DNA of 64,000 nt, taken from assembly GCA_963795805.1 (NCBI GenBank), contig CAWCIV010000004.1, positions 1,426,001 to 1,490,000 of the forward strand. The letters are read 5' to 3'. The notes beneath the pieces are model-generated. The model had not been told where the DNA came from and did no database searches. It was given only the letters and a program-made list of their open reading frames with translations. Numbering within the stretch: the stretch's first letter is position 1; every line of letters starts with the position of its first letter. The stretch is from JALYYC01 sp963795805. Its GTDB lineage: Bacteria; Chloroflexota; Dormibacteria; CF-121. A program made the position numbers and the translations under genes. Below are positions 1 through 8,657 of the stretch, piece by piece.

Positions 1-662
1 TCCATCAGCGGCCGGCCGAAATTCAGCACCAGCGCTCGGGAGCAAATCCCGACAATGACCTTCATGACGTGCTCGATCAGGACGATCGTCACGCCGCTCT
101 CACGCACCTGGCGAACCATGCCGAGGGCCTGCTCGACCTCGACCGCGTTGAGCCCGGCCATCACCTCGTCGAGCAGCAGGAGCTTGGGCTTCATGGCCAG
201 CGCTCGCGCGACCTCCAGCCGCTTCCGATCCGGGACGGTCAGACGGAGGACGGGATAATCCCGCTTCTCCCCGAGGCCCACCAGGTCGAGGACAGAATCG
301 GCCTCTTTCTGGGCGGCCGCCGGCTGAAGGCGGCCTGTTGGTTGCCCGAAGAGGGCGCCCATCGCCGTGTTGTCGCGCACCGTCATCGACGGGAAGGGCC
401 GCACGATCTGAAACGTACGACCGATACCGAGTCGCGCGATCCGAAATGGCGTCATGCCGCTGATCGTGGTGTCCTGCCATGCGATCTCGCCGGCATCAGG
501 GCGGTAGAGGCCGCTGATGCAGTTGAGCAGTGTCGTCTTGCCGGCCCCGTTGGGGCCGATGATGCCGAGCACATCGCCGGCCTCCACCGCGAAGCTGACG
601 TCGGCGAGCGCGTTCACGCCACCGAATCGCTTGGTCAGCCCGCGGACGGCGAGCAGGCTCAT
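1..662 (-). CDS. livG: LivG-type ABC transporter ATP-binding protein (3' end beyond window)
   Basis: This is the ATPase of a branched-chain amino acid/amide-type (HAAT) importer, acting at the inner face of the membrane. Reading the minus strand from the ATG at 662 gives 220 uninterrupted residues to the window edge. Walker A is GPNGAGKT at about 36-43. The signature region reads LTVPDRKRLEVARAL at about 141-155, the non-LSGGQ form usual in one LivG subfamily. Walker B is LLLLDE at about 161-166, and the switch histidine lies in LIEHVMK at about 195-201. The ATG overlaps the TGA of the LivM gene by 4 bases (ATGA), so translation is coupled. The C-terminus, and probably a LivF partner, lie outside the window. 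The transported solute is unknown; the operon context suggests an organic acid rather than an amino acid. Confidence 0.93.
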   Translation of the reverse strand, partial: MSLLAVRGLTKRFGGVNALADVSFAVEAGDVLGIIGPNGAGKTTLLNCISGLYRPDAGEIAWQDTTISGMTPFRIARLGIGRTFQIVRPFPSMTVRDNTAMGALFGQPTGRLQPAAAQKEADSVLDLVGLGEKRDYPVLRLTVPDRKRLEVARALAMKPKLLLLDEVMAGLNAVEVEQALGMVRQVRESGVTIVLIEHVMKVIVGICSRALVLNFGRPLM

Positions 663-1684
663 GCGCTCGTCTCGCGCAACGTGCGTCGGAGGTAGCCGAG
701 CGACAGCCGGCTCTGGCCCCCGAAGAAATCGATGACGCCGCGTGGGATGAAGATGACGCAGACGGCGAGCAGAACGCCCAGGCCGATCTGCGAGTACACG
801 GAGCTGGAGCCACCACCCGCGAGTGTCTGGATGATCAGCTCGAGGACGACGGCGCCCGCGACCGGCCCGAGGAGGGTGCCCGCCCCACCTATAACGGCCA
901 TCAGGATCATCTCCACGTTGGCCGTCACTGGAAAGACATTTTCCTGGTTGATGAAACTGTTCCATTGCGCGAAAATGCCGCCGGCCAGCCCGGTCAGCGC
1001 CGCGGCGATCACGAAGGCGGCGACTTTGTAGAGCGTGGTGTTGACGCCGATGACGGCGGCGGCCTCCTCGTTCTCGCGAATCGCGAGCAGGCCGTAGCCG
1101 AAACGGGTACGGAGGATGATGCGGGTGGTCAGGACCGCGAGCGCCGCGGCTCCGAGCATCAGGTAGAAGAAGAGCAGGTCGGAGCGGACGATGGGGAGGA
1201 AGAGGCCGGTCGAGGCGCCGAGCGGGCGGACATTGTTGACGACCTCGCCCACCGCGACGCCCACGCCCAGTGTCGCGACCGCGAAGTAGTGCCCACGGAG
1301 GCGTAGCAAGGGCAGGCCGACGAGGAGAGCAAAGAGGCCAGCGATCACCGGTGCGATGGGCAGTGCCAGTGCGAACGGCCAGCGCAAATTGGCAACGAGC
1401 GCGCCGGTCCCGTAGGCGCCGAGTCCGAAGAAGGCCACGTTGCCGAAGCTGGCATAGCCGGTCAGGCCGCCGATGATGTTCCAGGCCGACGCCAGCACCA
1501 CGAACATCGCCACCGTGGTCGCGATCCGAAACCAGAGCTTGTCCGTCAGCAAGGGCAAGCCGGCCTGCTGGGCGGCATCGATGGAGGTCAGCGGCATAAG
1601 CACGAGCAACAGGAGCGCAATGACCGCGATCGCAACGGCCGTCCGCCGCCAGGTCACCGGCACCCGTCGGACCCGCGCGATCAT
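659..1684 (-). CDS. livM: LivM-type ABC transporter permease
   Basis: This is one of two inner-membrane permeases of the HAAT-family importer, 341 residues. It has about ten hydrophobic segments. The cytoplasmic coupling loop with the LivM-typical ENEEAAAVIGVN sequence (about 203-214) is followed by the conserved GLAGGIFA stretch. The short basic N-terminus precedes the first membrane segment directly, supporting the ATG at 1684. It overlaps the end of the LivH gene (1681-1684) and the start of the LivG gene (659-662), each by 4 bases, so all three are translationally coupled. Confidence 0.93.
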   Translation of the reverse strand: MIARVRRVPVTWRRTAVAIAVIALLLLVLMPLTSIDAAQQAGLPLLTDKLWFRIATTVAMFVVLASAWNIIGGLTGYASFGNVAFFGLGAYGTGALVANLRWPFALALPIAPVIAGLFALLVGLPLLRLRGHYFAVATLGVGVAVGEVVNNVRPLGASTGLFLPIVRSDLLFFYLMLGAAALAVLTTRIILRTRFGYGLLAIRENEEAAAVIGVNTTLYKVAAFVIAAALTGLAGGIFAQWNSFINQENVFPVTANVEMILMAVIGGAGTLLGPVAGAVVLELIIQTLAGGGSSSVYSQIGLGVLLAVCVIFIPRGVIDFFGGQSRLSLGYLRRTLRETSA

Positions 1685-2550
1685 GCCAGCCGGCCTAGCA
1701 GCCCTTGCGGACGGACGACCAGGACGACGACGAGCACGGCAAAGGCGATCGCATTGGCGTAGCCCGATCCCAGCCCAGGGGCGCTCTGGGCCAGTACCTC
1801 GATCAAACCGAAAAGGAGACCGCCCGCAACCGTGGCGCTGACCCGTCCAAGCCCGCCCAGGATGACGACGGCGAAAGCCTGCAGAGTGTACGGGTCGCCC
1901 GCCGTCGGCGTGATTGATTGAAAGGTGCTGATGATGCCGCCGGCCACTCCGGCGAAGGCGGCCCCAATGGCGAAGGTCAACGCATAGGCGTGGCGCAGGT
2001 CGATGCCGACCAGCTGCGCGGCATCGCGATCGGCCCCGACCGCAAGGATGGACGCCCCGATGCGACTCCGGTTCAGGATCAACCAGAGGATGACCGCCAG
2101 CAGGAGCGCGACGGCAAGTCCGCCGACGCGGATATAGGGGATCGCGACGCTGCCCAGCTGCAGCCCTGCCCCCGCGTACGAAGGGTTCACCGACCGGAAG
2201 TCCGGGGTGAAGATGAGCAGGAGGAGGCTGACGATGATCAGGTTGAGCCCAAACGTCAGCAGGAACGTGAACAGCAGCGGTGCGCGGATGACCCGATTGA
2301 CGACGCCGCGCTGCAGCGCGTAACCGATGACGAATAGCACCACGGCATCGACCGGGAGGCTGAGGAATGGGTCGAGGTGCAGGTGAGTGAAGAGGGCCCA
2401 GGTGACATAGGCACCGATGATGACAAACGCCCCGTGGGCCAGGTTGACGATGTTGAGGATGCCCCAGACAAGGCTGAAGCCGAGCGCAACCGCGACGTAG
2501 ACCCCACCCAACAGGAGGCCAAGGATGACCTGCTGGGTGAACTGACTCAC
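1681..2550 (-). CDS. livH: LivH-type ABC transporter permease
   Basis: This is the second permease of the importer, 289 residues and of normal family length. It shows the LivH features: an N-terminal motif LGGVYVAVALGFSLVWGILN, a coupling loop around VGADRDAAQLVGID (about 175-188) and alternating hydrophobic segments throughout. It starts 12 bases after the stop of the substrate-binding lipoprotein gene and overlaps the next gene (LivM) by 4 bases. The binding-protein/permease/permease/ATPase order is the standard one for this transporter class. Confidence 0.93.
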   Translation of the reverse strand: MSQFTQQVILGLLLGGVYVAVALGFSLVWGILNIVNLAHGAFVIIGAYVTWALFTHLHLDPFLSLPVDAVVLFVIGYALQRGVVNRVIRAPLLFTFLLTFGLNLIIVSLLLLIFTPDFRSVNPSYAGAGLQLGSVAIPYIRVGGLAVALLLAVILWLILNRSRIGASILAVGADRDAAQLVGIDLRHAYALTFAIGAAFAGVAGGIISTFQSITPTAGDPYTLQAFAVVILGGLGRVSATVAGGLLFGLIEVLAQSAPGLGSGYANAIAFAVLVVVLVVRPQGLLGRLA

Positions 2551-2562
2551 GTCAGGTCGAGG

Positions 2563-3801
2563 CTAACGCGAAGACCAGGCCGGGGTGGGATATTGCGGCT
2601 TGCCGTTGGCGACATCCGCGGGGAACACCGTGTAATGGACACCCTTCTGGATCTGCTCCACCACCATCGGCTTGTAGATGTTGATCCCCCGGTCGTCGAA
2701 CTTGATCTGGCCGAAGAAGGTCATGACGTCGAGTTTCACGAGGGCATCGCGCACCTTGGTCGGGTCGAGGGAGCCCGCGTTCTCCAGGGCTTTTTGGAAG
2801 GCAAGGCAGGCGGCGGTGGATTCCGCGACGTGATAATCAGGCGGCTCAGTGCTTGAGTATTTCTGCTCGTAGGCCTTGACGTAGTCCGCGACGGACAGGA
2901 AGAAGGATGGGCTGTACTTAACCTGAGGCGTCCACTGGCTGCCGTCATAGACATAGTTGGCATCAGCGCCGAGCGCCTTGATGAAGTCTGGGGTCGAAGG
3001 ACCGACTGAGTAAGCAAAGATCTTCGCATCAAACGACAGCTGTTTTGCGGCCTTATTGATGGCGATCGCCTCGGCCAGATGGCCGGAGTTGATCACGATA
3101 TCGGGGTTGGCGGCTTTCGCCTGGCTGACCAGTCCACTCACATCCGGGGCTGCAGCCGGATATTGCTTGTTAAACACCACCGTCATTCCCTTGGTCGGCG
3201 CGTACTCGGTGACCGCCCGCGCGACCTCCACCGAGAAGCTGTCGTTGGCCGAGAGGATCGCGACGCTCGTCGGCTTTGGCGACAGTGTGGAGGCCATTTC
3301 GAGCACCACGGTCAGGTACTTGAAGGCGGGGGAGAGGACGCCGAACGTGTACTTGTAGCCGTGGCTGAAGATCGACTGGGCCGCGCCGTTCGCCTCCACC
3401 ATCGGGATCCCGTTCTTTTCGGCGATGACCGCGTCGGTCGCGCTCGCGGCGCTGCCATAGGGGCCAAGGATGAACTGGGCCTTCTCATCGGTGATCAGCT
3501 TCTGCACGAGCGTCGCGGAGAGGTTGGCATTGCTCTGGTCGTCTTCGTACTTGATCTGCACCGGGTGCTTGACGTTGTTGACCACAATCCCGCCTTGCTT
3601 GTCGATCCAGTCCTTCCAGAGGTCGTAGCCCTGCTTCGTCAGGGCGCCTTCCTTGGACTGGGCGCCGGTGAAGGAAACGGCGGCGCCGAAGACGATGGGA
3701 TCACCGCTCGTCGTTGCGCCGGAGCCGGAATTCCCACAGGCAGCCAGCCCCATGGCCAGGACCGCCAGGAGGCCGGCGAGCTTCTCCCCTCGCACAACCA
3801 C
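2563..3801 (-). CDS. ABC transporter substrate-binding lipoprotein (LivK/ANF-receptor type)
   Basis: This is the extracytoplasmic solute-binding protein of the adjacent importer, about 412 residues. The N-terminus is basic, then hydrophobic (KLAGLLAVLAMGLAAC), ending in a lipobox with Cys about 22 residues from the start, so it is a membrane-anchored lipoprotein. The body has the periplasmic-binding-protein type I pattern, opening with DPIVFGAAVSFTGAQSKEG. The reading frame stays open to 4041, but that extension would run inside the MFS gene and lacks a signal peptide. I therefore place the start at GTG 3801, which shares one base with the TAG of the MFS gene; GTG 3795 is an alternative. Ligand unknown. 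Confidence 0.88.
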   Translation of the reverse strand: MVVRGEKLAGLLAVLAMGLAACGNSGSGATTSGDPIVFGAAVSFTGAQSKEGALTKQGYDLWKDWIDKQGGIVVNNVKHPVQIKYEDDQSNANLSATLVQKLITDEKAQFILGPYGSAASATDAVIAEKNGIPMVEANGAAQSIFSHGYKYTFGVLSPAFKYLTVVLEMASTLSPKPTSVAILSANDSFSVEVARAVTEYAPTKGMTVVFNKQYPAAAPDVSGLVSQAKAANPDIVINSGHLAEAIAINKAAKQLSFDAKIFAYSVGPSTPDFIKALGADANYVYDGSQWTPQVKYSPSFFLSVADYVKAYEQKYSSTEPPDYHVAESTAACLAFQKALENAGSLDPTKVRDALVKLDVMTFFGQIKFDDRGINIYKPMVVEQIQKGVHYTVFPADVANGKPQYPTPAWSSR

Positions 3802-4964
3802 TAATCTACCGCGTTGACCCCCACGCTTGCCAAGGACCCGTGGTAGCGGGCTCGGCCGAGCGTCCCGACGACTACCACCGGCACGGCGATCGCCGCGGCC
3901 AGCCAGAAGATTTGCGAGAACTGTTGACTCCCCACCAGCCCGGCCACCGCCGCCACCCCAGCTGCCGCGCCCATCTGGTAGGCCGTGACAAAGAGTGCCG
4001 CGGTCGTCCCCCGGGCAGTTGGCGCGACATCTGTGGCCCATGATTGGAGCGTCGAATGCATGAAGGCATACGCGCCGCCCGCAAGGACGCTCGCTGCAAG
4101 CACCCCGGGAATCGATGGATTGATGGCCGCGGCGGCGAAGCCGAGCACGAGCATCAGGCCACCGCCAGCCAGGAGGATGGGAGCCGGAACCCGAAGGGCA
4201 ACCTGCTTGACGATGCGTGTCCCGATCAGAACGGCGAGCCCGTAGCCGGCGACGATCACGCCCGCCACGGCGGCGCTGAAGCCGCGGGCCTGCAGCGCTG
4301 GCGCGAGAAACGTGAAGAGTCCTTGGAGGACGATTCCTTCGACGAAAGCGAGCCCGATCAAAAACACCGCCCAGCGTCGCCGGAAAACCGCGGCCAGCTG
4401 ACCGATCGGCCCACCGCCCGCGTTTGTGGGCCGCGACTCCGGAAGGCGTCGATAGCCGAAGAATAAAACGGCGGCGACGACGGCCGGAATCAGAAACGCC
4501 AGGCGCCAGCTCGCGTAGCGGGCGACCACGCCCGCGATCAGCGCCGCGGAGGCACTCCCGATGGCGGCGGCCGCCAGCAGGTCAGCCAGCACGCGTTGCC
4601 GCAGCCGGAAGGGCATAGCATCGCCGATGTAGACGATCGAGGCTGGCAGGATTGCCGCCGCCAGGCCGCCGGCCGCGGCCCGGGCGGCCACGAGCAACCC
4701 CAGGGTCGGTGCGACGGTGGAGAGCACCCCTGCGCCGGCAGCACCAGCAAGGCCGATCCGCATCACGCGCACCCGGCCAAGGCGGTCGGACAGGATCCCG
4801 TAAACGAGCTGCATTCCGCCATAAAAGATGTAATAAGCCGTCGCGACACCGGCGGCGGCGGCCAGCGGGACATGGAACTCGATGGCGATAGCGACCAGGA
4901 GTGGTCCGATGACGCCGCGATCAAACATCGTGATGAATGGCCCGATGTAGAAGAGCCGCGTCAC
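3801..4964 (-). CDS. MFS transporter
   Basis: This is a major facilitator superfamily secondary transporter of about 387 residues, with twelve hydrophobic segments. The loop YGILSDRLGRVRVMRIG after segment 2 is the MFS signature (DRxGRR-type). The start is uncertain: GTG 4964 gives MTRLFYIGPFITMFDRGVIG, a usual MFS N-terminus, while a TTG at 5000 would add 12 residues. Longer readings run inside the MaoC gene and look like out-of-frame sequence. The gene lies within the operon between the MaoC hydratase and the binding protein, 28 bases or less from its upstream neighbour. It may move the substrate or a product of the pathway; direction and substrate cannot be read from the sequence. Confidence 0.85.
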   Translation of the reverse strand: MTRLFYIGPFITMFDRGVIGPLLVAIAIEFHVPLAAAAGVATAYYIFYGGMQLVYGILSDRLGRVRVMRIGLAGAAGAGVLSTVAPTLGLLVAARAAAGGLAAAILPASIVYIGDAMPFRLRQRVLADLLAAAAIGSASAALIAGVVARYASWRLAFLIPAVVAAVLFFGYRRLPESRPTNAGGGPIGQLAAVFRRRWAVFLIGLAFVEGIVLQGLFTFLAPALQARGFSAAVAGVIVAGYGLAVLIGTRIVKQVALRVPAPILLAGGGLMLVLGFAAAAINPSIPGVLAASVLAGGAYAFMHSTLQSWATDVAPTARGTTAALFVTAYQMGAAAGVAAVAGLVGSQQFSQIFWLAAAIAVPVVVVGTLGRARYHGSLASVGVNAVD

Positions 4965-4992
4965 CGCGAACGCCGGCGGGTCTTCCTGCCGG

Positions 4993-5490
4993 CTAGTCAA
5001 TCCGTGGGGTGGGCCGGGCGCGCTTTGGCGCGGTCGCCCGCGAGTGTACCAGCAGGCTCCGCTCGAAGCGAATGACCACGGTGCCGTCCTGGTTGAAGCC
5101 GGTCGTTTCCACTCGAACGATCCCCTGCCCGGGCCGCGATTTCGAGGCCCGCGTCTCGAGGACTTTCGATTGCGCGTAGATGGTGTCGCCGGCAAACACG
5201 GGGGCCGGCAGCGTCACCTTGTCCCAGGCCAGGTTGGCAACAAGATTCCAGCTCAGGTCATCGACACTCAGGCCTGTGGCGACGGCCAGCGTCAGGCAGC
5301 TGTTCATCAGTGGTCGCTTGAACTCCGTCTGGGCGGCGTAATTGCTGTTGAAGTGAATCTCGTTCATGTTGCAGGTGAGCAGCGTGAACCAGGTGTTATC
5401 GGTCTCGGTGAGCGTTCGCCCGACGGCGTGCTGGTAGACGTCGCCGACCTTGAAATCTTCGAAGAACCGCCCGCGCTGCGCTTGAATCAT
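4993..5490 (-). CDS. MaoC-family (hot-dog fold) acyl-CoA dehydratase
   Basis: This is a 165-residue single hot-dog domain protein. The sequence FFEDFKVGDVYQHAVGRTL and the segment NEIHFNSNYAAQTEFKRPL (about 43-61) match the hydratase 2 motif, in which Asp/Asn and His act in water addition to an enoyl-CoA. This subtype resembles mesaconyl-CoA or itaconyl-CoA hydratases, although close relatives act on other enoyl-CoAs. Its stop is next to the MFS gene, and its start overlaps the acyl-CoA dehydrogenase stop by 4 bases. With the dehydrogenase, CitE-like lyase and class III CoA-transferase nearby, a C5-dicarboxylate route (CoA activation, hydration, aldol cleavage) is the best inference. Confidence 0.87.
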   Translation of the reverse strand: MIQAQRGRFFEDFKVGDVYQHAVGRTLTETDNTWFTLLTCNMNEIHFNSNYAAQTEFKRPLMNSCLTLAVATGLSVDDLSWNLVANLAWDKVTLPAPVFAGDTIYAQSKVLETRASKSRPGQGIVRVETTGFNQDGTVVIRFERSLLVHSRATAPKRARPTPRID

Positions 5491-6668
5491 GCTGGTGCCT
5501 CCACTCCGTAGGATCGTGGCAGGCCGAGCACATGCTCGGCGACATAGGCCGTCACGAGATTGTTGGTGACCGGCGCGACCAGATAAAGGCGAGCCTCGCG
5601 GAACTTCCGCTCGATGCCAAGCTCGACCGCCATCCCGCTGCCGCCATGGGTAGTCATCGCCACCTCGGCCGCCTCCCAGGCCGCCTCCGAGGCGAGCAGC
5701 TTCACGGTGTTGGCCTCGGCGCCGGCCGGCTTGCCGGCGTCATAGGCCACGGCGGCGCGGAACCGCATCACCGACGCCGCCTGCGTGTGCATGAAGGCGC
5801 GCGCGATCGGAAACTGGATCCCCTGGTTGGCGCCGATCGGCCGACCGAAGACCACGCGCTCCTTCGCATAGCTGATCGATCGCTCGAGGAACCAGCGGGC
5901 GTCGCCAACGCTCTCCGACGCGATCAGGATCCGCTCGGCGTTGAGGCCATCCAGTAGCAGCCGGAAGCCCGCGCCCTCCGTCCCAATCAGGGCATCAGCC
6001 GGGAGCCGAAGATTCTGGATGAAGAGCGCGTTCGTCTCGTGGTTGACCATCATTTCGATCGGGCGCACCTCGATCGACCGCCCAGCCTCGTGCAGGTCGA
6101 CGAGGAAGAGGCTCATGCCGTCGGTCTTCTTGCTGACCTGGTCGGCGGGCGTCGTCCGCGCCAGCAGCAGCAACAGGTCCGAATGTTGCACCCGCGAGGT
6201 AAAGACCTTCTGGCCGTTGATGACGTACGAATCGCCATCCTTCACCGCGGCGGTCGTGATTCGAGAGGTATCGCTGCCGGCCTGGGGCTCGGTGACCGCC
6301 ATCGATTGCAGGCGAAGGCGGCCAGTTGCTATCTCGGGCAGATATCGCCGCTTCTGCGCCGGGCTCCCATGCCGGACCAGCGCTGCCATCGTGTACATTG
6401 CTGCGTGGCAGGCGGCGCCGTTGCCACCGGAGGCATTGATCTCCTCGAGTACCAGGCCCGCCTCGACCATCCCCAGGCCGGCTCCGCCGAACTCGCCGGG
6501 GATCAGGACCGCGAGCCAGCCGCCATCGGTCAGCGCCTTGACGAATTCCTCCGGATATCGCTTCTCGCGATCGAGGCGCTGCCAGTAGGCCTCGGGGAAT
6601 TTCGCGCAGACCGCTGCGACGGCCTGGCGGAGTCGTTCCTGCTCCGCCGTCAGGGCGAAGTCCATCAC
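5487..6668 (-). CDS. Acyl-CoA dehydrogenase family protein
   Basis: This is a flavoprotein of 393 residues, normal for the family. It has the helical N-domain, the FAD-binding middle-domain motif AVTEPQAGSDTS (about 118-129), and the C-terminal helical domain with THGGSGMAVELGIERKFREAR. In canonical enzymes the next segment carries the catalytic Glu in an EGTNEI motif; here it reads VAPVTNNLV, so that Glu is absent. A subfamily with this substitution occurs beside CoA-transferases and MaoC genes. The gene overlaps both neighbours by 4 bases, so it belongs to the CoA-ester operon. It probably oxidises or otherwise processes a short branched acyl-CoA; the exact substrate is unknown. Confidence 0.88.
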   Translation of the reverse strand: MMDFALTAEQERLRQAVAAVCAKFPEAYWQRLDREKRYPEEFVKALTDGGWLAVLIPGEFGGAGLGMVEAGLVLEEINASGGNGAACHAAMYTMAALVRHGSPAQKRRYLPEIATGRLRLQSMAVTEPQAGSDTSRITTAAVKDGDSYVINGQKVFTSRVQHSDLLLLLARTTPADQVSKKTDGMSLFLVDLHEAGRSIEVRPIEMMVNHETNALFIQNLRLPADALIGTEGAGFRLLLDGLNAERILIASESVGDARWFLERSISYAKERVVFGRPIGANQGIQFPIARAFMHTQAASVMRFRAAVAYDAGKPAGAEANTVKLLASEAAWEAAEVAMTTHGGSGMAVELGIERKFREARLYLVAPVTNNLVTAYVAEHVLGLPRSYGVEAPA

Positions 6669-7519
6669 CTGTTAGAGAGAAGGATCGCGCGTGCGCGTTT
6701 CACGATCGCTTCATCCACCATCTGGCCATTGCGCGAATACGCGCCCTGGCCACCAGCAGTGGCTTCGTCGGCTGATGCCATGATGCCCCGCGCCCAGGCG
6801 ATCTCCTCCGGGCTCGGACTGAAGACTCCATTGACCATGTCGACGTGGGATGGATGGATGAGCAACATGCCGCCAAAGCCATCCGCCCGACCGCGCTGCG
6901 CAGCTACGTGCAGGCCGTCCAGATCCTTGATCGGGAGCCACGGCGAGTCGAGCGGCGGATGGATCCGGGCCGCCGCTGAGGCGAGCACCACGGTGCCGCG
7001 CGCCAGCGCGAGCGCTGGACTCCCCGCCTCCGGGTCGATGCCGAGGTCGGCCGAGAGGTCATAACGGCCGAGGGCGATACAGAAGACCCCGGTGCTACTC
7101 GCAATTTCGCCGGCATTCAGGACCGCCATCGCGCTCTCGATGATCGGGATCAGCGGCATCTGCGCGGACCCTTTGGCAGCGACGATCGCACTGTGGCAGG
7201 CGCTGACGTCATCAGCATGGCTGGCCTTCGGCAGCACGATACCCTGGACCTTCGCCAGCGGCAGGGCGGCCAGGTCACGCGCCATCTCATGTGTCGCAGC
7301 GGGGTGTACCCGGACCCAGATCGGGGCGAGTCCACTGAGTTCGTCGATCGCCGCACCCACGATCTCGCGCGCCTCGACCAGGCGCGCCGGCGGGACCGAG
7401 TCCTCGAGGTCGAAGATGCAAACGTCCGCGCCGGCGGTGATGGCTTTCCGCAAGCGGGCTGCCTCAGTCCCCGGCGTGAAGAGCGCGCTGCGAACGCGAT
7501 CGATGCTCGTCTTTATCAC
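6665..7519 (-). CDS. HpcH/HpaI (CitE-like) CoA-ester lyase
   Basis: This 284-residue TIM-barrel enzyme belongs to the CitE/Mcl family, which performs Mg-dependent aldol cleavage of citramalyl-, malyl- or citryl-like CoA esters. Visible hallmarks are the N-terminal RSALFTPGT (substrate-binding Arg), FDLEDSVPP with Glu39 and Asp40, VRVHP, the metal-ligand Glu in PIIESA, and GRYDLSADLG with Asp. It is the first gene of the tightly overlapping operon that runs down to LivG. Citramalyl-CoA lyase is the likeliest role given MaoC and the class III CoA-transferase, but malyl-CoA or 3-hydroxy-3-methylglutaryl-type substrates are not excluded. Confidence 0.88.
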   Translation of the reverse strand: MIKTSIDRVRSALFTPGTEAARLRKAITAGADVCIFDLEDSVPPARLVEAREIVGAAIDELSGLAPIWVRVHPAATHEMARDLAALPLAKVQGIVLPKASHADDVSACHSAIVAAKGSAQMPLIPIIESAMAVLNAGEIASSTGVFCIALGRYDLSADLGIDPEAGSPALALARGTVVLASAAARIHPPLDSPWLPIKDLDGLHVAAQRGRADGFGGMLLIHPSHVDMVNGVFSPSPEEIAWARGIMASADEATAGGQGAYSRNGQMVDEAIVKRARAILLSNR

Positions 7520-7548
7520 CGGGCCGGCACCGGCAAAAACCGCATTGA

Positions 7549-7689
7549 CTAGCTCGCGCTTTTTGCTTTGCGGAAGCGCTCGCGAATAGTCAGGGACTCC
7601 GGCAGGTGGGATATACGGGCGGCCTCTCGAAGACGCTTCTCCAGGGCGGTATCCAGGCGAATGCTCTTCATGAGCTGTGAGTGTCTCAT
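7549..7689 (-). CDS. Small ribbon-helix-helix (CopG/antitoxin-like) protein
   Basis: This is a 46-residue protein read from the ATG at 7689 to the TAG at 7549. The sequence gives a short beta strand KSIRLD (8-13), helix A TALEKRLREAARIS and helix B ESLTIRERFRKA, which is the ribbon-helix-helix fold of small dimeric DNA-binding proteins. An internal ATG (Met7, at 7671) directly before the strand could be the real start. It sits 29 bases upstream of the lyase gene on the same strand, so it may regulate the CoA-ester operon. It could also be an orphan antitoxin; no toxin gene is visible next to it. Confidence 0.6.
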   Translation of the reverse strand: MRHSQLMKSIRLDTALEKRLREAARISHLPESLTIRERFRKAKSAS

Positions 7690-7761
7690 GACGACCCGCC
7701 TCTTGTAATCACACAAGGGCGGCGGCTCGGGCCCGCGACAGCGAGTCGGCTAGCTCGGTGA
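7690..7761. other. Short intergenic spacer
   Basis: Sequence between the ribbon-helix-helix gene and the last intact frame of the ice-binding relic. It must hold the promoter for the small gene and possibly for the operon. I see no convincing -35/-10 pair or terminator. Confidence 0.3.
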
Positions 7762-8599
7762 CTAACCGCGACGGGACAGGCGGCGTCTTCGCAGGAGCGC
7801 TATTCCGAGGGCGAGGAGGCCGGCTCCGAATCCAACTAAGAGGTTGCGCGGACCGCCGCCGGCAGTTGCGAGGTCTTTGGGTGCTGGGTCGACACCGGGA
7901 TTGGGTCGGGGTCGGGGTTGGGGTCGGCGTCGGGGTTGGCGTAGGCGTCGGGACCGGGGCAACACAGTCGCCGGCGCTGTTGATCGTGTTGGTGTCAAAG
8001 GTCACGGCTCCGTTGAGCGCACCGGCTAACCCCGACTCGATGTTTGACCCTGTGTGGTCATGGTGATGCTGGCTAACGCGATCACATTTCCCTGGAGATT
8101 CGTGTTGGTTCCCAGAGTTGCCGAGCTCCCGACTTGCCAGAAGATCCCGCACCCGACGGCTCCGTTGACCGGGATTACCGTTGAGTTGCCGGCGGTGGTC
8201 AGGGTGCTCCCAATTTGAAAGACAAAGAGAGGGTTGACTGCGCCCTGCCCATCCAGAGTCAGCGTCCCGGTCCAGCCCGGCTGACGAGGCGAAGTGATAA
8301 ACGCTGGGAAACAGGGTCATGCCCCCGAGGTCGACGCCGGTCAAATCGGTGAATGGTGTCATGGCTGCGGCATTGTTGTAGGCAGTGGTCAGATCAGCCT
8401 GCGCCTGAACTGCCGTCGCGTCTGCGATGTGCTGCGTGCCGAGGAGCGTCCCGGGAGGGAAGCCGGTCACGGCAGTACCCGGGCTGAGGCCGAGGTCTCC
8501 CGTCAGCACGGTGGGACCCGTGTTGGTGATCGTTGACGATGCCACCACCGCGAAAGGCGAGGCGCTTCCCAGCGTCGGCGGCCCGGCGAATAAAGCCAA
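7762..8599 (-). pseudogene. Ice-binding protein (DUF3494) gene with three frameshifts
   Basis: The N-terminal part reads LGSASPFAVVASSTITNTGP, then TGDLGLSPGTAVTGFPPGT and ALNGAVTFDTNTI later, which are hallmarks of the DUF3494 ice-binding beta-solenoid family. The family sequence is split over frames. Near 8270 the frame changes, and the continuation WTGTLTLDGQGAVNPLFVFQ is found one frame over. Near 8045 an extra CA pair returns it to the first frame. In the Pro-Thr repeat (about 7905-7960) it shifts again to reach a C-terminus with LATAG, a hydrophobic segment and an Arg tail, resembling a cell-wall sorting signal. No signal peptide is found: the frame is closed by TAG just before the TTG at 8599. 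Either a decayed secreted adhesin or several indel errors. Confidence 0.8.
7905..7962 (-). repeat. Short tandem repeat encoding Pro-Thr linker
   Basis: A G/T/C-rich run of 6-base units on the plus strand codes for a (Pro-Thr)n linker on the minus strand, between the ice-binding domain and the C-terminal anchor-like segment. Such low-complexity runs are prone to slippage. The third frameshift of the ice-binding gene falls here. Confidence 0.7.
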
Positions 8600-8657
8600 G
8601 CTATTCAGCCGATACCCCCAAGGGGCACCAGGCCCGGTGCTAAGTCAGCCCCATCCG

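Noticed and set aside
3802..4041. 80-residue N-terminal extension of the binding protein
   Set aside because: It would lie inside the MFS gene and bury the lipobox in mid-protein; the signal peptide fixes the start near 3801.
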